Shown here: positions 22,746 through 34,943 of the stretch, piece by piece
Numbering within the stretch: the first letter of the stretch is position 1
Layout of the letters: each line of letters opens with the position of its first letter
NCBI GenBank assembly: GCA_944990035.1
Contig: CALYLX010000027.1
Location: 1-64,000 of the forward strand
From: Clitopilus passeckerianus
Lineage: Eukaryota > Basidiomycota > Agaricomycetes > Agaricales > Entolomataceae
Length of the DNA stretch: 64,000 nucleotides
Reading direction: 5' to 3'
The notes under the pieces: generated by a model
Told to the model about the DNA's origin: nothing
The model's database searches: none
Seen by the model: the letters and a program-made list of their open reading frames with translations, nothing else
Made by a program: the position numbers and the translations under genes

Positions 22746-24277
22746 ATGTTTGGCCTCCGTCGGGCATTGACGTCGCCTTCCCTCAATCCATGTAGAACTT
22801 TTGCTATTTCGAGATTTCCAAAGAGGTCTACTGGTACTGCAAGAGCTCGCGAAAGAACTCAATCTAAGCAAGTACCACCTCGTACTGACCAACCGGAATT
22901 GCTACCAGTGGAGGATGTGCCTTCTGAAACCGACTCTCACCTATGGCACACCAGCCAGCGACCGCCGTCAAGCAATCCTGAGGAGGGGCTTGCAAGGCTA
23001 TTGCAGAATGATGTTCTGGTGATTGAAAGGTTGGTTGCTGTTCGTTGAGCTGTTGGGGTTCTCTGGCCTGACAATGGGGTGATGCCAGGCAAATCGAAAT
23101 GTTGAACATATTCGTCGGTTTTGAGCAGGCGAATAAGTACTCTATCAGTATGTCAGCTCTACAGTTGAATGCTCTGAGCTAAATGCAAGGTTTCAGGCGA
23201 TCAGAATGGTACACCAGTTGGATACATCGCAGAGGAACCTCGCGGGTTTCTAGGCACACTGTCTCGTCAAGCATTTTCCACCCATAGGCCGTTTAAAGCA
23301 CTTGTGATGGATGCGCAAGGCTCGTCTGTTCTATGGGTACGGTTGTTTTTCTCTCCCTCTCTCTCTTTGCCAGAAAGATATTCATTGCGGTCTTTGTTAG
23401 CTCCGTCGACCTTTCTCCTGGATTAACTCTCGTATGTATGTGCAAAGGCTCAAGAACTTCTCAGAATATACCCCGGAGGGTGAACCTGTCCTCGATACCT
23501 TTGCCGAAGTTCAGCAAATATGGCATATCTGGAGGAGAAGATACGAGTTGTTCGTTCGGTCTGTCAAATGTTTGCAACGGTTGTAAGACTCTTCCTGAGA
23601 TCCAGCCCCATTCCTTATAGACACGGATCACAGCGGATTCTGTCACCAGCATCCGTCTCTCAGCCTGAGCCAGAACCTAATGTATTTAGCCAACTCTCAA
23701 AAGTCGATGCCGGGTTTCTAGCTTGGGACTTCCGTCTACTTGATGGCAAGGGCTCAGAATTTGCCCAAATCAGCAGGGCGTTCAGGGGCTTCGGTCGAGA
23801 AGTAGGTCAATAATACTTTGTCTGTCAACCCAATCTAACTTTTTTTTTCGCAAGATTTTTACCGATACTGGTGAGCTTCCCAGAGCTTCTGGACTTCTAA
23901 AGCTTATCCAGCTGTTTAGGTCAATATTCTGTTAGGTTCGGCTTCAATGACACCAACGCGGTTTACGACGACCCTCACTATCCCCGTGTGCTGCGTCACT
24001 TATCATTGGATGAACGTGCAGTAAGCTTGTCCTATGATGTCCTCGTACTCCCCACTAACCGTACAATCTGTAGACGATCCTTGCTTTAGCTAGTAAGGAT
24101 ATCTCCATCCACACCTATGTCGACTTCTGACAAATTTATGCAGTCAATATAGATTTCGACTACTTTTCACGCCATTCGGGTCCTGGAGGGTAAGCTATTT
24201 CGTGACTTTTTCAGGTTTCGTTGCTCAAAATCCCCCTTTTAAGTGGTGGTCTCTTCCATCTCGGTACTTGGGAGTAG
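22746..24277 (+). CDS. AIM25: Phospholipid scramblase-family protein, predicted mitochondrial (AIM25-like)
   Basis: Member of the scramblase/LURAP family, tubby-like beta-barrel proteins; yeast AIM25 localises to mitochondria. The N-terminus is a strongly basic presequence (MFGLRRALTSPSLNPC and on to FPKRSTGTARARER). The core runs from LLQNDVLVIERQIEMLNIF through QANKYSISDQNGTPVGYI, RPFSWINSRMYVQ, KVDAGFLAWDF and FGFNDTNAVYDDPHYP to INIDFDYFSRHSGPGG. About nine exons splice in frame. The last junction is uncertain: using the AAG at 24241-24243 gives GGGLFHLGTWE and a stop at 24277; using the CAG near 24223 gives an earlier stop at 24242. Lipid scrambling activity in this branch is not established. 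Confidence 0.85.
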
Positions 24278-24431
24278 TGGCAAAAACTACTGGGGACAGA
24301 TTTTGGCGTTACATTCTTAGTCGTTTGTAATACATGTGGTCTATTACTGTATGAAAAACGGTTCCTCCGCTACAAAAGATGAAAGCAAATAGATAGCAAA
24401 AGAAGAGAGCACAAGGTCGGGAATGGGGTGT

Positions 24432-26880
24432 TCAAATGTCACGACCGTCTACGAGGGCGTTCAGGAAAGTTTTCAGGGTGTCCTTCTCGATCTCCAAGAC
24501 ACTGGCGTCGAGAGACGTATGCTGCGTTATGATGTTGCACTGCTCTTTGGCCGAAAGGAAGGAAAGACCGAATTCGCTTGATGCATGTTGTCAGCTCAGG
24601 CTCTGGTAACACAAGTCTTGGAGATGTACTCACTTCTTCCGAACGTCACCAAAATCCATCGCAGCGGTGATTCCCACTACCATGTATGTGTCCGTGCTTT
24701 CCTTTAGGCAAGCAACGACGAAAGGCAAGCTCTTGCGGTTTTTCTTCGTTACATCAGTTCCTGGAGGAACACGGTCTCTCAATGCATCAATCAGCCAAAG
24801 GGCAAGCCTCGTTAAAACACTCGGATGAGAGAAAAGCGCGAGGTCGGGTCCTTGAGAAAGCACGACTACTCGATAATTCCTCATAGTCCGGATGTCGTGC
24901 TTGTCAATTACAGATGTGCCTTGCCGGATTATCGCTCGGTGTAGCGACATAGACAAGGGCAGAGCTTCACGGAGAGAGGAAATTCTAAATGAACTCGTTC
25001 AGAGCTGATTTCAGCAAGAGGGAAGGAACTACTTGCTCGTCAAGCGCGTCAAATGCAGTCCAAAAGTTCTTGATCCACCACGGAACTGTATATTTTGCTT
25101 CCCTTTCCTCCTCAGACGCCTTCTCAGCTCCGTCCATGTCCCGAGTCTGCGCCTGGTCACCATTGCCTCGCTTCTTCGCTGCTACTTCTCTCCCAGTGTT
25201 CACTTGCCAGACCCTACCAGTACCAAACCACTCTCCACCATTTCTCGTACCTTCGTTCTCAACCTCTATCTTGACGCCGCCTGCAACATCCAACAGGGCA
25301 TTAATGGCCTCTACCGCATCTGCTGCGGATAAAGGTTGGGACTGGTACCCATAGCATCGCATGAAGGAAGGGTAGACAAGTTCCACGAGCCCGTATTCCG
25401 GAGCGACGTCACTGAGTTTCTGGACAAGGTCTCTTTTGAGGTCCATATCCATGTGCGGATATGGTTGTTGAGTTTGTAGGATCGAGAATCTACGTATGCT
25501 AGGTTTAGTGAATCCCCAAAAGGTTTTGTAAGTATACTCACCCCATCTTGGCAAGTAAACCTGTCAACCTCTTCCGCCCACGTTCTTTCCAAATGCCCAG
25601 TCTGCTTCCGACATAGCTCGAGTGGTACATTGCATCATACAGTGTCCAGTGTCTGAAGAGCATGAAACGAAGTTCCTCCGTTGCTCGTATCCCATTATCG
25701 TCTGGGTTGAAAGATGCGATGCTCTGACTTTCATCGCTAGGAGCATTCAACCGAGCCACCTCATCGGCGAATGCAGATTGATACTTTTCGTATGTAGCAC
25801 GGGCTATCCGAGATGTTGTATACTGGTACGTGAGACCGAGGATTGCGAACCTGAGCAGTCTTCATCCAGACAGTTCGGCGGAGGTGGATGATGGTACACA
25901 CCAGAGGAGATCATTGTCGACTCTTTCGAGCATCGTAGCCAGAACATAGACTATCCCTGCAGCGCTTTGAGCGTGATATGTACCAGAGCGGTAGTACTTG
26001 TTTATTCGGTCTTCATGTTCCCGTCTTTCCTGCCTCGATGCCCGCTGGAGGGCTCAGCCGTCAATGGTTGAGCCATCCCCGAACTAACGTTAACGTACCC
26101 CTCGATGCAATCTTCGCCGCTTGGTTCGCCCACCCTCCTGTCCATCTGCCGCCCGTCGCTTTCCTGAGTCAGAATCATGTTCATAGTCCTCCCCATCACT
26201 CCTCTCCAGCTCCTCCATATCGGAATCCTCAAAGTCGTCCTCTGAATTCTCTTCGTCTGAATCAGGGGTTGGATCATACTGATAACTTTCAGTCACCGAC
26301 AACATCAAAGGCTTGAATGAGAGCACTTACCGCCAGAAACTCCCAGCTCTTTGCTTCCTCTTTTAGCTTCTCTGCGGTGCCATCATCCCAGACGACAATT
26401 CTCTCTCCTTGCTCCCCATCCATGAACAAGCATTCCAAATTCAGCGGCCTAAGAGAATCTATGACATGGACGTTGAGCTTGTCGTTAAAGCTCCCAAACC
26501 ACTCTTCGTGCGTTAGATCCAGCAGCCCACCAATGTTGAGCAATATGAGGGTGTGCAACTAGTCCATCTCACTTTCAGTCTGCACAAGCGCCTGGAGGGA
26601 AGTGACTTACCTCTGTCGACTGAGACAGTTGATTTCTCTGCTCTTCAAGCTCGCTGAACCCAGATACGGGTATTATCCGGTGGATAACATCGTCCTGATT
26701 CAGCAAGTCACTGAGCATGCGGGCAGCGCAAAGTGCATCGACATCAGGAGCGACGAGAATGACTACAGCGGCGGCAGAGGTCAAAGGTGACGACCTGTAT
26801 TTGTTGAGGATCTTCGAGTATGTTTCTGCATAAGAAGGTCTAGAGCCATTGGCGATTTGAGGTGGGGGTATGTACACCAT
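24432..26880 (-). CDS. CDC45: CDC45 DNA replication initiation factor
   Basis: Cdc45 joins MCM2-7 and GINS to form the replicative CMG helicase in the nucleus. The protein starts MVYIPPPQIANGSRPSYAE and shows the DHH-like but inactive core (VILVAPDVDALCAARMLSDLL, LILLNIGG). A very acidic linker follows (DSDEENSEDDFEDSDMEEL) with a basic NLS-like run (GGRTKRRRL). The C-terminal part has FMLFRHWTLYDAMYHSSYV, LSFLSAKEQCN-type sequence and ends FLNALVDGRDI. About eight exons. The promoter carries two MluI cell-cycle boxes. Its 3' end converges on AIM25 with about 150 bp between stops. Confidence 0.93.
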
Positions 26881-27379
26881 TGCAGTTGTGGCCTGAGTCC
26901 TGCCACCGTGACTGTACGAGACGCGTCGTTTACTGCCTCGACGCGTCGGTCACATCACGCCATGCGCCCTTGGAAAACTTTAGATTGTTGGCACGAAGCT
27001 TGGAAACTGGAATGAAAAGAGAATTCAGAGGGAGTAATACCGAGGCAAACAACTTAGGTGCACAAAAATTGGAAACACATCTCGATTATTCAATTACCAA
27101 AAGCCCCAGTATTTTGTTTACTTGGAGAAAACGAGTACGACGAGTCAACGACAAAGCAGTCAAGATATACAACTAGTGCGCGATGGTAAGGGTATGTGTA
27201 TTATATATATGGCAATAGTGTCAGTAAAAGAGCGTGATTGTAGTGGTAAATTATCCAAGAAAGTCCATCTGCTGATCCGCTGTGCAGTGATAATAGCTGA
27301 CAGGGGTCAACGTCTCGAAAACGAAAGTGTCCATAACTTCTAAAAGAAGTCTATACATTGAGTGCACAACCCGTTAATG
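26881..27379. other. Intergenic region: CDC45 promoter and glucanase 3' flank
   Basis: These 499 bp separate the CDC45 start from the stop of the glucanase, both on the minus strand. The half next to CDC45 is GC-richer and carries two ACGCGT boxes. The half next to the glucanase is AT-rich and has no coding-like frame. Confidence 0.5.
26920..26947. promoter_or_regulatory. Tandem MluI cell-cycle boxes (MBF sites) upstream of CDC45
   Basis: The palindrome GACGCGTC occurs twice, at 26920-26927 and 26940-26947, exactly 20 bp apart and 40-67 bp upstream of the CDC45 ATG. ACGCGT is the binding site of the Mbp1/Swi6 (MBF) G1/S transcription factor, whose classic targets include replication genes. 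Confidence 0.75.
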
Positions 27380-30214
27380 TTACCGCCGACGGAGTGGAAC
27401 ACCAGTGATTCTTGGTTCACGAGCTTCAACCTCACGTCGTGAGGCTCCTCCGCACAATGGTGAAGGTGGTGCAGCCGTGGGACCAATCCAAGGGTCAAGG
27501 TACGAACACGTCGGTATCGGTAGATTCATACCAGCATTATCCGCAGAATTCTGCCAGCCGCTACCGGCAGAGACTGTAGCACCACCAGACTTGGTGAATG
27601 TCGGCACTGGCAGAGTCTTGAGCGTGCCGGTGGGAGTATACGACGGCAGAGCAGTGACAGGACCAGCGTTACTGATTTGCGGAGGGGGCCAAGAGAGGGC
27701 AGAAGTGACGCTTGCAGGGATGTTATCGGCACCTGCACCGCCAGTCTGCCACGCCTCAAGGGGAGGTTGCCAGGGGTTGGTGTTTCCACAGAAGCCAATT
27801 GCCTCGCGAGGATCCTTGGGCATCCAGCCGTTTTCGAGTCCGAGTTGGTAGGACCAATGAGGGGTCTCAACCTTGCCAGAGGTGCTTGAGTTTCCGATCT
27901 TCCACGTCCAGAAGAAGTAATTCTATGATTAAAAAAAGTCAGTCCATAGAGACTTGGCATAGCGCAAATCAGTTTACGAACCTGGAGAGCATCCATGCTG
28001 GCCATAGCAAAGTCCTTGGTCTGGCTTTTGAGTGTAGGGCTCCAGTTTTGCCAGTCAGTGACATCCGCGCAGTTTCCGGTTGGGTTACTGGGGCCGCCAA
28101 TATAAGTACCTTCGTATCGGGTTCCGAGGCCGACACCGTTAAGGTAGAGGCCACAATCAGTAATGGCATTACTCCACTCTCCTGCATTAGTGAGGCCGAA
28201 GGCACCCATGGAATTGTTGACAAGGGCACCCCAGTTTTTGCAAGGCGTCATCTTGAAGCTAGACACGGGGTCACTGGATTGATCACCGAAACAAATGTAT
28301 GGGTGGGTATCAAGAGAGACACGGTCCGCGTTCGGGAATACATCGACCCATTGGCTTCGAGGAATGAAACCATCGTGGATGGAAATGAAAGGACCATTGC
28401 CTTCGCCAGTTCCACCAGCGGTACGAACAATCTCGTAAGCTTCCATATAGCTATATGTCCAAGTCAGTGAATGGATCGCCAAGTATATAGAATAAAAAAA
28501 CTCACAAGCGAGAGAGAGCGTCTTGGCCGAACTGCGGAGCTTGGGGTTCGTTAAGAATACCAAACATTGTGACGACATCCTTGTACTGAGGCTGAGAGAT
28601 GAACTCGGCAATGATACGGATGTAATCGAGGGTTCGTTGAGCGTTGGCATAACCCATAGGGCCATTCAAGAAGTTGACGGTTCCCAGCTTGCCAGAGTGG
28701 TTCCAGCCATTCTGGCTTCCAGGAACGGCGTGGAGATCAAGATTGATGCGGATACCATATTTGCGAGCCCACTTGATGGCTTTGAGGAAGTATCTTCGAA
28801 AGTGGGTCAGTATATTACGAGTCTCCAGCTTGATCAGTTAGACCTACTGCCACGAAACGCCTTCAAGGAAAGGCTCGTTGTCACGGGTCTCAATAGCCCA
28901 CCAGCCGATGGGGATACGGACATAGTTGAGGCCAGCACCAGCAATTTCGATGAAGTCCTGTTCAGTCTAGAGAATGATGTTAGCTATTTTACCATCAGGA
29001 TACGAGAGGTGGCTCACGATGAAGGTCTTGTAGTGATCTTCCAATTGGTTGATACCACCCCCTGCAGTATCTTTCCTCATGTGCACACTGAGATCCCATT
29101 CGTCGACACACGGGTCGGAGGCTTTATGGTATTTTTCGTAAAGAGCCGGGGAACTATAAAATATGTCAGCATCCCTATGACATCGGAAATATGTTTTGAC
29201 ACAGACATGAACTGGAAACAAGGTCAATCAGGGCCGGTCGCATGCGGAAGACATGAGGCAACTCACAGGTTCGGTGTTCAGCCATCCGCCCAAATTGACA
29301 CTGGAAAAGATAGAAACGGGCGTCAGGTTCTGAATTAGAACAACCAACACGAGAGCGACGCACCCTCTGATTTGATCGATACCATAACGGAAGGTCTCGT
29401 TAAGTGCAGGTGAGAAAGATTGAGCTCGTGCTCCGTTGTTGAATGGGTCATTCTCATCCCAATACCAGTAACCACCAAGTTTATTGGAATAGGCAAAGGT
29501 GCTTCCATCATCCATAGGCACCTTGGTTCCATCGCCACCAGTGACTGCCAATGTATTAGGTTTCCCAGTGGATGTCGGCTTGGCTGTGCCGGTGTGATCG
29601 CCACTGGAGTCAGAAGAGCCACTCTTGTTACTATTGTTCTTGATGACCAAGAAGTAAACGGGCAGGATAACGGCGGCAGCGATAAGGATGAGACCAGCAA
29701 TAATGGCCAAAATGAGGATTTTACGCTTGGACTTGTCGCGTGGGGGAGCGTACATTGCACTCTTTTCGGCCATGAACCTGCTCCGTGGTTGGCTGAGATC
29801 GTCCATCGCGGTGCCCTGTTCACCGGGGAATGGTGCATGAGGGTCATCCCTGTAGCCGCCATAATGACTGTCGGTGAGACGAGCGGTTTGGCCTAGGGAG
29901 TCGTTGAGGGCGTAGAGGGAACCATTGTAGTCGGAGCCTCCAGCTCCGGTGTTGTGAGATGACGCGTAGGAGTGACGCATGGGAGCACCCCCATCGTCGT
30001 AGAGAGCGGCACCTAAGAATCTGGGTGTGGCAGCGCCTGCTGGAAGGTCACCCATATCTGCGCCAAGCTCACGAGGTGGGCCTGACATTGGGGTGTGAAA
30101 GGTGGAAATGTGAGGGTCAGGCGATGGAGGAGCATTGTAGAGAGCGTTTGTTGGGTGGTCGTCGCCAGTAAGTGGTAGAGGGTCGTAGTGGACGTTATTT
30201 CCCTGCGACGACAT
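27380..30214 (-). CDS. Membrane-anchored exo-beta-1,3-glucanase (GH5_9, EXG-type)
   Basis: Glucan 1,3-beta-glucosidase acting on cell-wall beta-glucan. A cytosolic N-terminus of about 170 residues, rich in Pro/Gly/Ser, leads into a basic stop-transfer run (RDKSKRK) and one membrane helix (ILILAIIAGLILIAAAVILP), then a Ser/Gly/Thr stalk. The GH5 domain starts at IRGVNLGGWLNTEP. The acid/base Glu is in FGILNEPQAP and the nucleophile Glu in GLTNAGEWSNA; RIPIGWWA and DLHAVPGSQNG are also present. The C-terminal tail is Pro/Thr-rich and ends REPRITGVPLRRR, so it is not GPI-anchored. About seven exons. ATG 30214 lies 71 nt after a minus-strand TATA run. The plus-strand frame at 27712-28470 is a shadow. 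Confidence 0.93.
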
Positions 30215-30284
30215 GGCAGCAGGAAAATGAGCGGGGTAAGTTGTGTTTCGAGATGATGGAAGTAACTAAGAGAAAGAGTGTCCG

Positions 30285-30293
30285 TATATATAA
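30285..30293 (-). promoter_or_regulatory. TATA box of the glucanase gene
   Basis: TTATATATA on the minus strand lies 71 nt upstream of the glucanase ATG (30214), a usual fungal TATA position. Confidence 0.5.
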
Positions 30294-30571
30294 GAGCTGG
30301 CTTTAGTTGCGCCGAATGTTGAGAAAACGTCCCAACGCTGACACGCACAGCAACCAACTCAGATGGTAGGAGAAGGAAGAAAAGGGCAGAGCTGTCAAAA
30401 AGTGGACGTCCCAACAAACCCTTTTGAGTTGCCAACGTCGCCGAGCAATTCTTTATTCGGCAACGGTCACATCACGCCGAGAGATTCGCTATTTCGTCTA
30501 CATTTCAATTCTACCGGCTTCAAATGTCCTGGGCTGTGTGATACCGGGTTACATTGTATTTTTCCAAGAAT

Positions 30572-30643
30572 AAAAACTGTTCTATGCCGGGATTGAACTC
30601 TCAATATTGCCTCAGCCTTCGTTGCAGCGGATTAACCGACATA
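30572..30643 (-). ncRNA. Possible tRNA-derived or other small Pol III element
   Basis: On the minus strand TATGTCGG (30636-30643) can pair with CCGGCATA (30583-30590) as an 8-bp stem with one G-U pair, enclosing a 61-nt unit. A B-box-like AGTTCAATCCC sits next to the 3' arm, and a TTTTT run (30572-30576) follows by six bases. The T-stem does not pair and no clear A box or anticodon arm forms, so it is not a functional tRNA as drawn; a decayed tRNA or chance match is possible. Confidence 0.25.
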
Positions 30644-30739
30644 TCAAACCACGTGACTTAGCGTAGTCCTGGTCAAATTCTCCTTTTTTGGTAAAGCCTA
30701 GCGCGACCTTCCACCAGCTCGACAAGACTTGGGCCAATA

Positions 30740-33700
30740 ATGTCAGTGGAAGAGAGCATAGCTCAGCTAGAGTAAGGGAATCCAATACTCTATAACTTAC
30801 AGAAGAAACCTAAATGATTTTTGCAAATAGGGCCATTACTGAACGAAGAAATACTCTACTTCGCCAAATGTACCGCATGCTTCAACGAAGGAACAACGTC
30901 GTATCGATTCTTGAAACGGATTATAGCAGCGACGACGACGAAGCGGTCACCGAATTTCTAGAGCGCTACAAAATATCGAAAGAAGAGTATGTCTTATCAT
31001 GCTTTTCGTGTTTGTGTACTCTGAAACTTACGCCAGTCATAGCCCTGACACGGGCAGTATAGCTTTACTGAATGAGGATCTCCTACGGCCCTCCGAGTCC
31101 GCCCCTCTCGACGACCAACCTCAGGAGCTGGCCGATGAAACTCCTACTTCATCCCTATCGAAACCTCCGTCCCCGCTGGGTGATTCTTCAGATTCTTCGA
31201 TGTCTCCGGAACCGGACGCAGATGCCGACGAAGGTAATAATTCGCGTTCTGTCCCCTGTTCTTGCAAGCTCAAAAAAACCTTTTCACGATAGAACCAGAA
31301 CCATTGCCACCCGTGGGTGGCGCATCCCGCGAGTCTAGTCCTCTATCCGAGAAAAAGGATTCGGATAATGTCGCTGACGCCGTTCAAGAGCGTGAGTCTT
31401 TGATATCCTGGTCACCAAAGCGTTTCCCTTATAGTCCGTCTACAGTTGTCGATGATGCCTTGAACGCGAAGGACGTTGAAATGGAGGATGTTGAGAAGGA
31501 CGAAGCTCAAACCACCGAACAAGACGTCAAGGAGGATAAACCCCAACAGGACGCGGAAATGGATGTCCCTTCAACACCCCCAGCCGTTCGCAAAAACGTC
31601 ATGCTTTCAGAGGCAGACCCAGAATCTGGCCCCTCAATTGAGACCCCATCACCCTCTAAACGGCCTATGGTGGTCTTCGGAGACATATCCAATTCGTCCG
31701 TCGATCCTAAATTCGTATTCCGCCCACCTACCCCACCTCCTGAAGTCAAATCTGAACAGGAAGAATCGAAGCCTGAAGAAGTAAAACGTCCTGGGCCGCC
31801 TCATTACGAATTCAAGGCAGCCTACACGTTGCCGCCACCTGGCTACGCCAATCTTTATTCCGCCAAGAAGAGCAAGTCCTCCAAGGCAAAGAGAAAGGAC
31901 AGAGGACGAGATAATGACCCAGGTCAACAAGGATACTACAGATGGGCAGGGAACATGCTTGTTAATCCTGTATGGAAGAAGGTTGGAAGAGCTCAGAAAT
32001 GCCTTAGTTCGCGTGAATGGGGTGTAAGTGTTACCTGGAACGTGTTAGGCCAAGAAATGTGTTTGCTTAACTATTTCTTAGATTGCCTCACAAGAGTTAC
32101 GTTTGACCAGGGTCATGGACCGAATCGAGAAACTCAAGAACGACGCCAAGTGGGCGCTTAGACAACCCAAGAAACAGAAGAACCTCGGCGGGACGGTCAA
32201 GTCCCATTGGGATCACTTGATGGAAGAAATGGTAAAGTATAATTCCATCGACGTCACCACCTCTTTTGACGACTCAATTGTGACAGAAATGGATGCGGTC
32301 GGATTTCAGAGAAGAGCGCAGATTCAAGCTGGCTCTTGCATATGAGCTCTCCACTGCTGTTCTGGAATGGCACGCTGCTGGTAGCATGCAAGAGAGGGTT
32401 GAAAAGGGCATCTGTGTTCTTTGGACGCCTCCGGCAGAATCTGCAGGCGCGGATGGAGATCACGCCAGTCAGACGGAGGATGCAGAAGCGTTATACGAAG
32501 AGGACTTGCCAGAGTCAGCTAGCATGGACATCATTGGTGAAGAAGTTAACGAAGGCGAGTCCGACGACGAGGTGGAGGCCGAGCCGGAAAGCGAGCTTCG
32601 CCCACCGACTGCCGAGCCGTCGAGTCAAGCTCCTTCAAGCCCGGAGAAGGTGACAATTAAAACAGAGGACCCGGACGTACAGGCGTCTCTCGAGGCTCTT
32701 GAAGGCTCCCAGGTCGCAAGTGCAAGCTCGCAGCAGGTTGCCACCCATCCCGTCGACGCCAAGTCAGATGACAGAATGCAGGTCGACTCCTCCTCTGCAC
32801 CCCCGGCTTCAAATGCGGCCACCAGTAGCGAAGTAACTTCCAGCGGCACAACGCCCTCGAAATCGTTGTCCAAGGCCCCTTACGCAGCTTTGCGCACCAT
32901 CCTAGCCTATTCCGACGCAAACGCCCTATTCTTCGACCCATTCTCTATGACTAAATCCGATGACGTACCGGACATCTCCAACATCTCGAATTTAACGGCA
33001 ATTTTCCCCGATTTGTCAATGTACACTCTTCTTGACACTACACCGGCGCCACCTGCAGCATCCCAGGATGGAAAGAAGAAGTCGGACAGTCGTAAATATG
33101 ACAAGGACGACCCATTCCGAAGGGCTGAGGAGATGACATATACCAAGATGTACCCCGCCGAGTCATTCATGCAAAGTAGGGTGACCTTGCTGGGCCCTTT
33201 GAAACCAGCGAAGAATTGGAAGGACGGGAAATGGCTCCCACTGCAAGAGGGCCCTAGTCTAGCGGATATCGAAAATCCGTCAAAGATAACGGAGGAGTGC
33301 ACGAATGGTTGGTAACTGATATATGTATTAAAGTGATCCCGCTAAGTACTTCCTTCAGCGTTATTCGATCCAAGACCAAGTCACAATCCGCTCGCTGTAC
33401 TGGCAATGCAACTTCAAGCGTACTCAGCTCGACAGGACAAGGAGATCAAGAAACGGCCTTCCATGCACTATTGGTCACCAAGCGAGGACGCCCTGCTAAA
33501 GCACCTTATCGACAAATACCAGATTAATTGGGTGTTGATTGCGGAGACCTTCAACTCTTCTCGGCCTGCCATATCAACTGATATTCGCACCCCTCGAGAT
33601 TGTATGGAGCGATGGAGAGAGAAATGGATGCCTGGTCGCATGTCTGAGGCGACAGCTACTCCATCCACTACCGAGGATACGTCGAATCAGATTACGACCC

Positions 33701-34848
33701 GTGGCGTCAAGAGGCAAGCAGCCGCAAGCGTTGCCGCCCCTAGTCCTGGGGCTTCCGAATTCATGGGTCAGGAGTCAAGAAAACGACGCCGGCATCTCTA
33801 TCTGCAAGAGGCAATGCGCAAGGCAAGCAAGAAGAGATCCGAGATTGTCGCAAGACAACAAGGTTTGTCGTTCCCCTTCTCAAGGCTTCCCGCAAACTCG
33901 CTCACCCTCATCTCTAGCAAACCAACGAAAGCCCCCGCAAATCCATGAGACGCACGCACAATATGCCAAGCTGCCTCGTCGTACTCCTGCAGAACTCAGC
34001 AGGATGAAGGCAGACAAGGAGGCCCAAGATATCCAGGAGATGCAGCAGCTAGCGCGGAGGAGGCAGGAGGAATTGCATAGGGCTACACTATCTCGTAAGG
34101 AAACCCCGTAGCGATCATACCCCGCCTAGCTAAGAATGACCAGACTTTACATCTGGTGGACAAACAGATGCACAAGGGCAGAAGACGCCACAACTAACCA
34201 CCAACCCACTTCAGCGACCAGTAGCTGCTGGACAGTTTGTACCACAGATACGAGGAATGTCCCAGCAGCAGCAGCAACAGGCTAGGGCAGGGGCCGCTTT
34301 GGCAGGTGCTAGTCGGTTGTCCCCTCAACAGCTATTGCAAGCGCAGGTTCAGGTGGCTTCCCAACAACTTCAGCAAGGGCGGACACAGCAAGCGGCAACA
34401 ACAATCCCCCAAACGCAACAAGTGCCACAAGCCCCAGCCCAGATTCAGAACGTCACAACTAATGGTACCGTTCAAGCCAATGCACCCCATCTATCCCCAC
34501 CGTTCACAGCTCGTGAAACTACGGCATCCCCTGTCCATGCCTCTCCTCACCATGTTCTAAACAACCAGACTTCAAACTCCCCTCGACCGCCTTCTGCCCA
34601 AGCCATTCAGGTGCCGCTGCAGCAACCTCAGATGCAGATCAACAATGGTACTCGTATCGGCTACTATATGCCAAATATCCAGGGGTACACAGCGGAACAG
34701 ATTCAGCACGCATTGCGCTTGCAGCAACAGCAACAGTCTCAGGTAAGTATTCAGATGCTATGTGAAATACGTTGCCTGACCCGTGTGATAGCAACAACAA
34801 GCACAAGGTGCTGTCAATTATCAAGCAGCAAACAATGGGACGTCATGA
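30740..34848 (+). CDS. EAF1: EAF1/VID21-like scaffold subunit of the NuA4 histone acetyltransferase
   Basis: Eaf1 is the platform subunit that assembles NuA4, which acetylates histones H4 and H2A. The N-terminal helix (ITERRNTLLRQMYRMLQRR) is followed by acidic and Ser/Pro-rich sequence. An HSA domain lies near 32180-32420 (KSHWDHLMEEMKWMRSDF, ERRFKLALAYELS), which in this family binds actin-related proteins. The SANT/Myb domain is near 33450-33640 (HYWSPSEDALLKHLIDKY, INWVLIAETFNS, RDCMERWREKW). The C-terminus is Gln-rich and ends at 34848 after a short last exon. Exon 1 is 32 nt and joins LEAITERR after an intron of about 57 nt. About eleven exons; all junctions checked keep frame. HSA followed by SANT without a helicase is diagnostic. 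It converges on the T5orf172 gene with 95 bp between stops. Confidence 0.9.
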
Positions 34849-34943
34849 ACATGCGGAAATATGATACATTCCATGTTATCATACAAGCTAATGTCCGAAG
34901 TTGCTTCTTCGTCAACGCAAGAGAGTCCAATGTAACATAAACA

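Larger units (their letters stand above)
30215..30739. other. Divergent promoter region between the glucanase and EAF1
   Basis: This 525-bp stretch between the two start codons holds a TATATATAA run (30285-30293, suitably placed for the glucanase), a CACGTGAC E-box (30650-30657, about 85 bp before the EAF1 ATG) and a short Pol III-like element at 30572-30643. No protein-coding frame is supportable. Confidence 0.5.

Noticed and set aside
27712..28470. 252-codon plus-strand open frame
   Set aside because: Antisense shadow of the glucanase catalytic exons; its translation is Ser/Thr/Val-rich without domain character. The frame at 28523-29338 is likewise a shadow.
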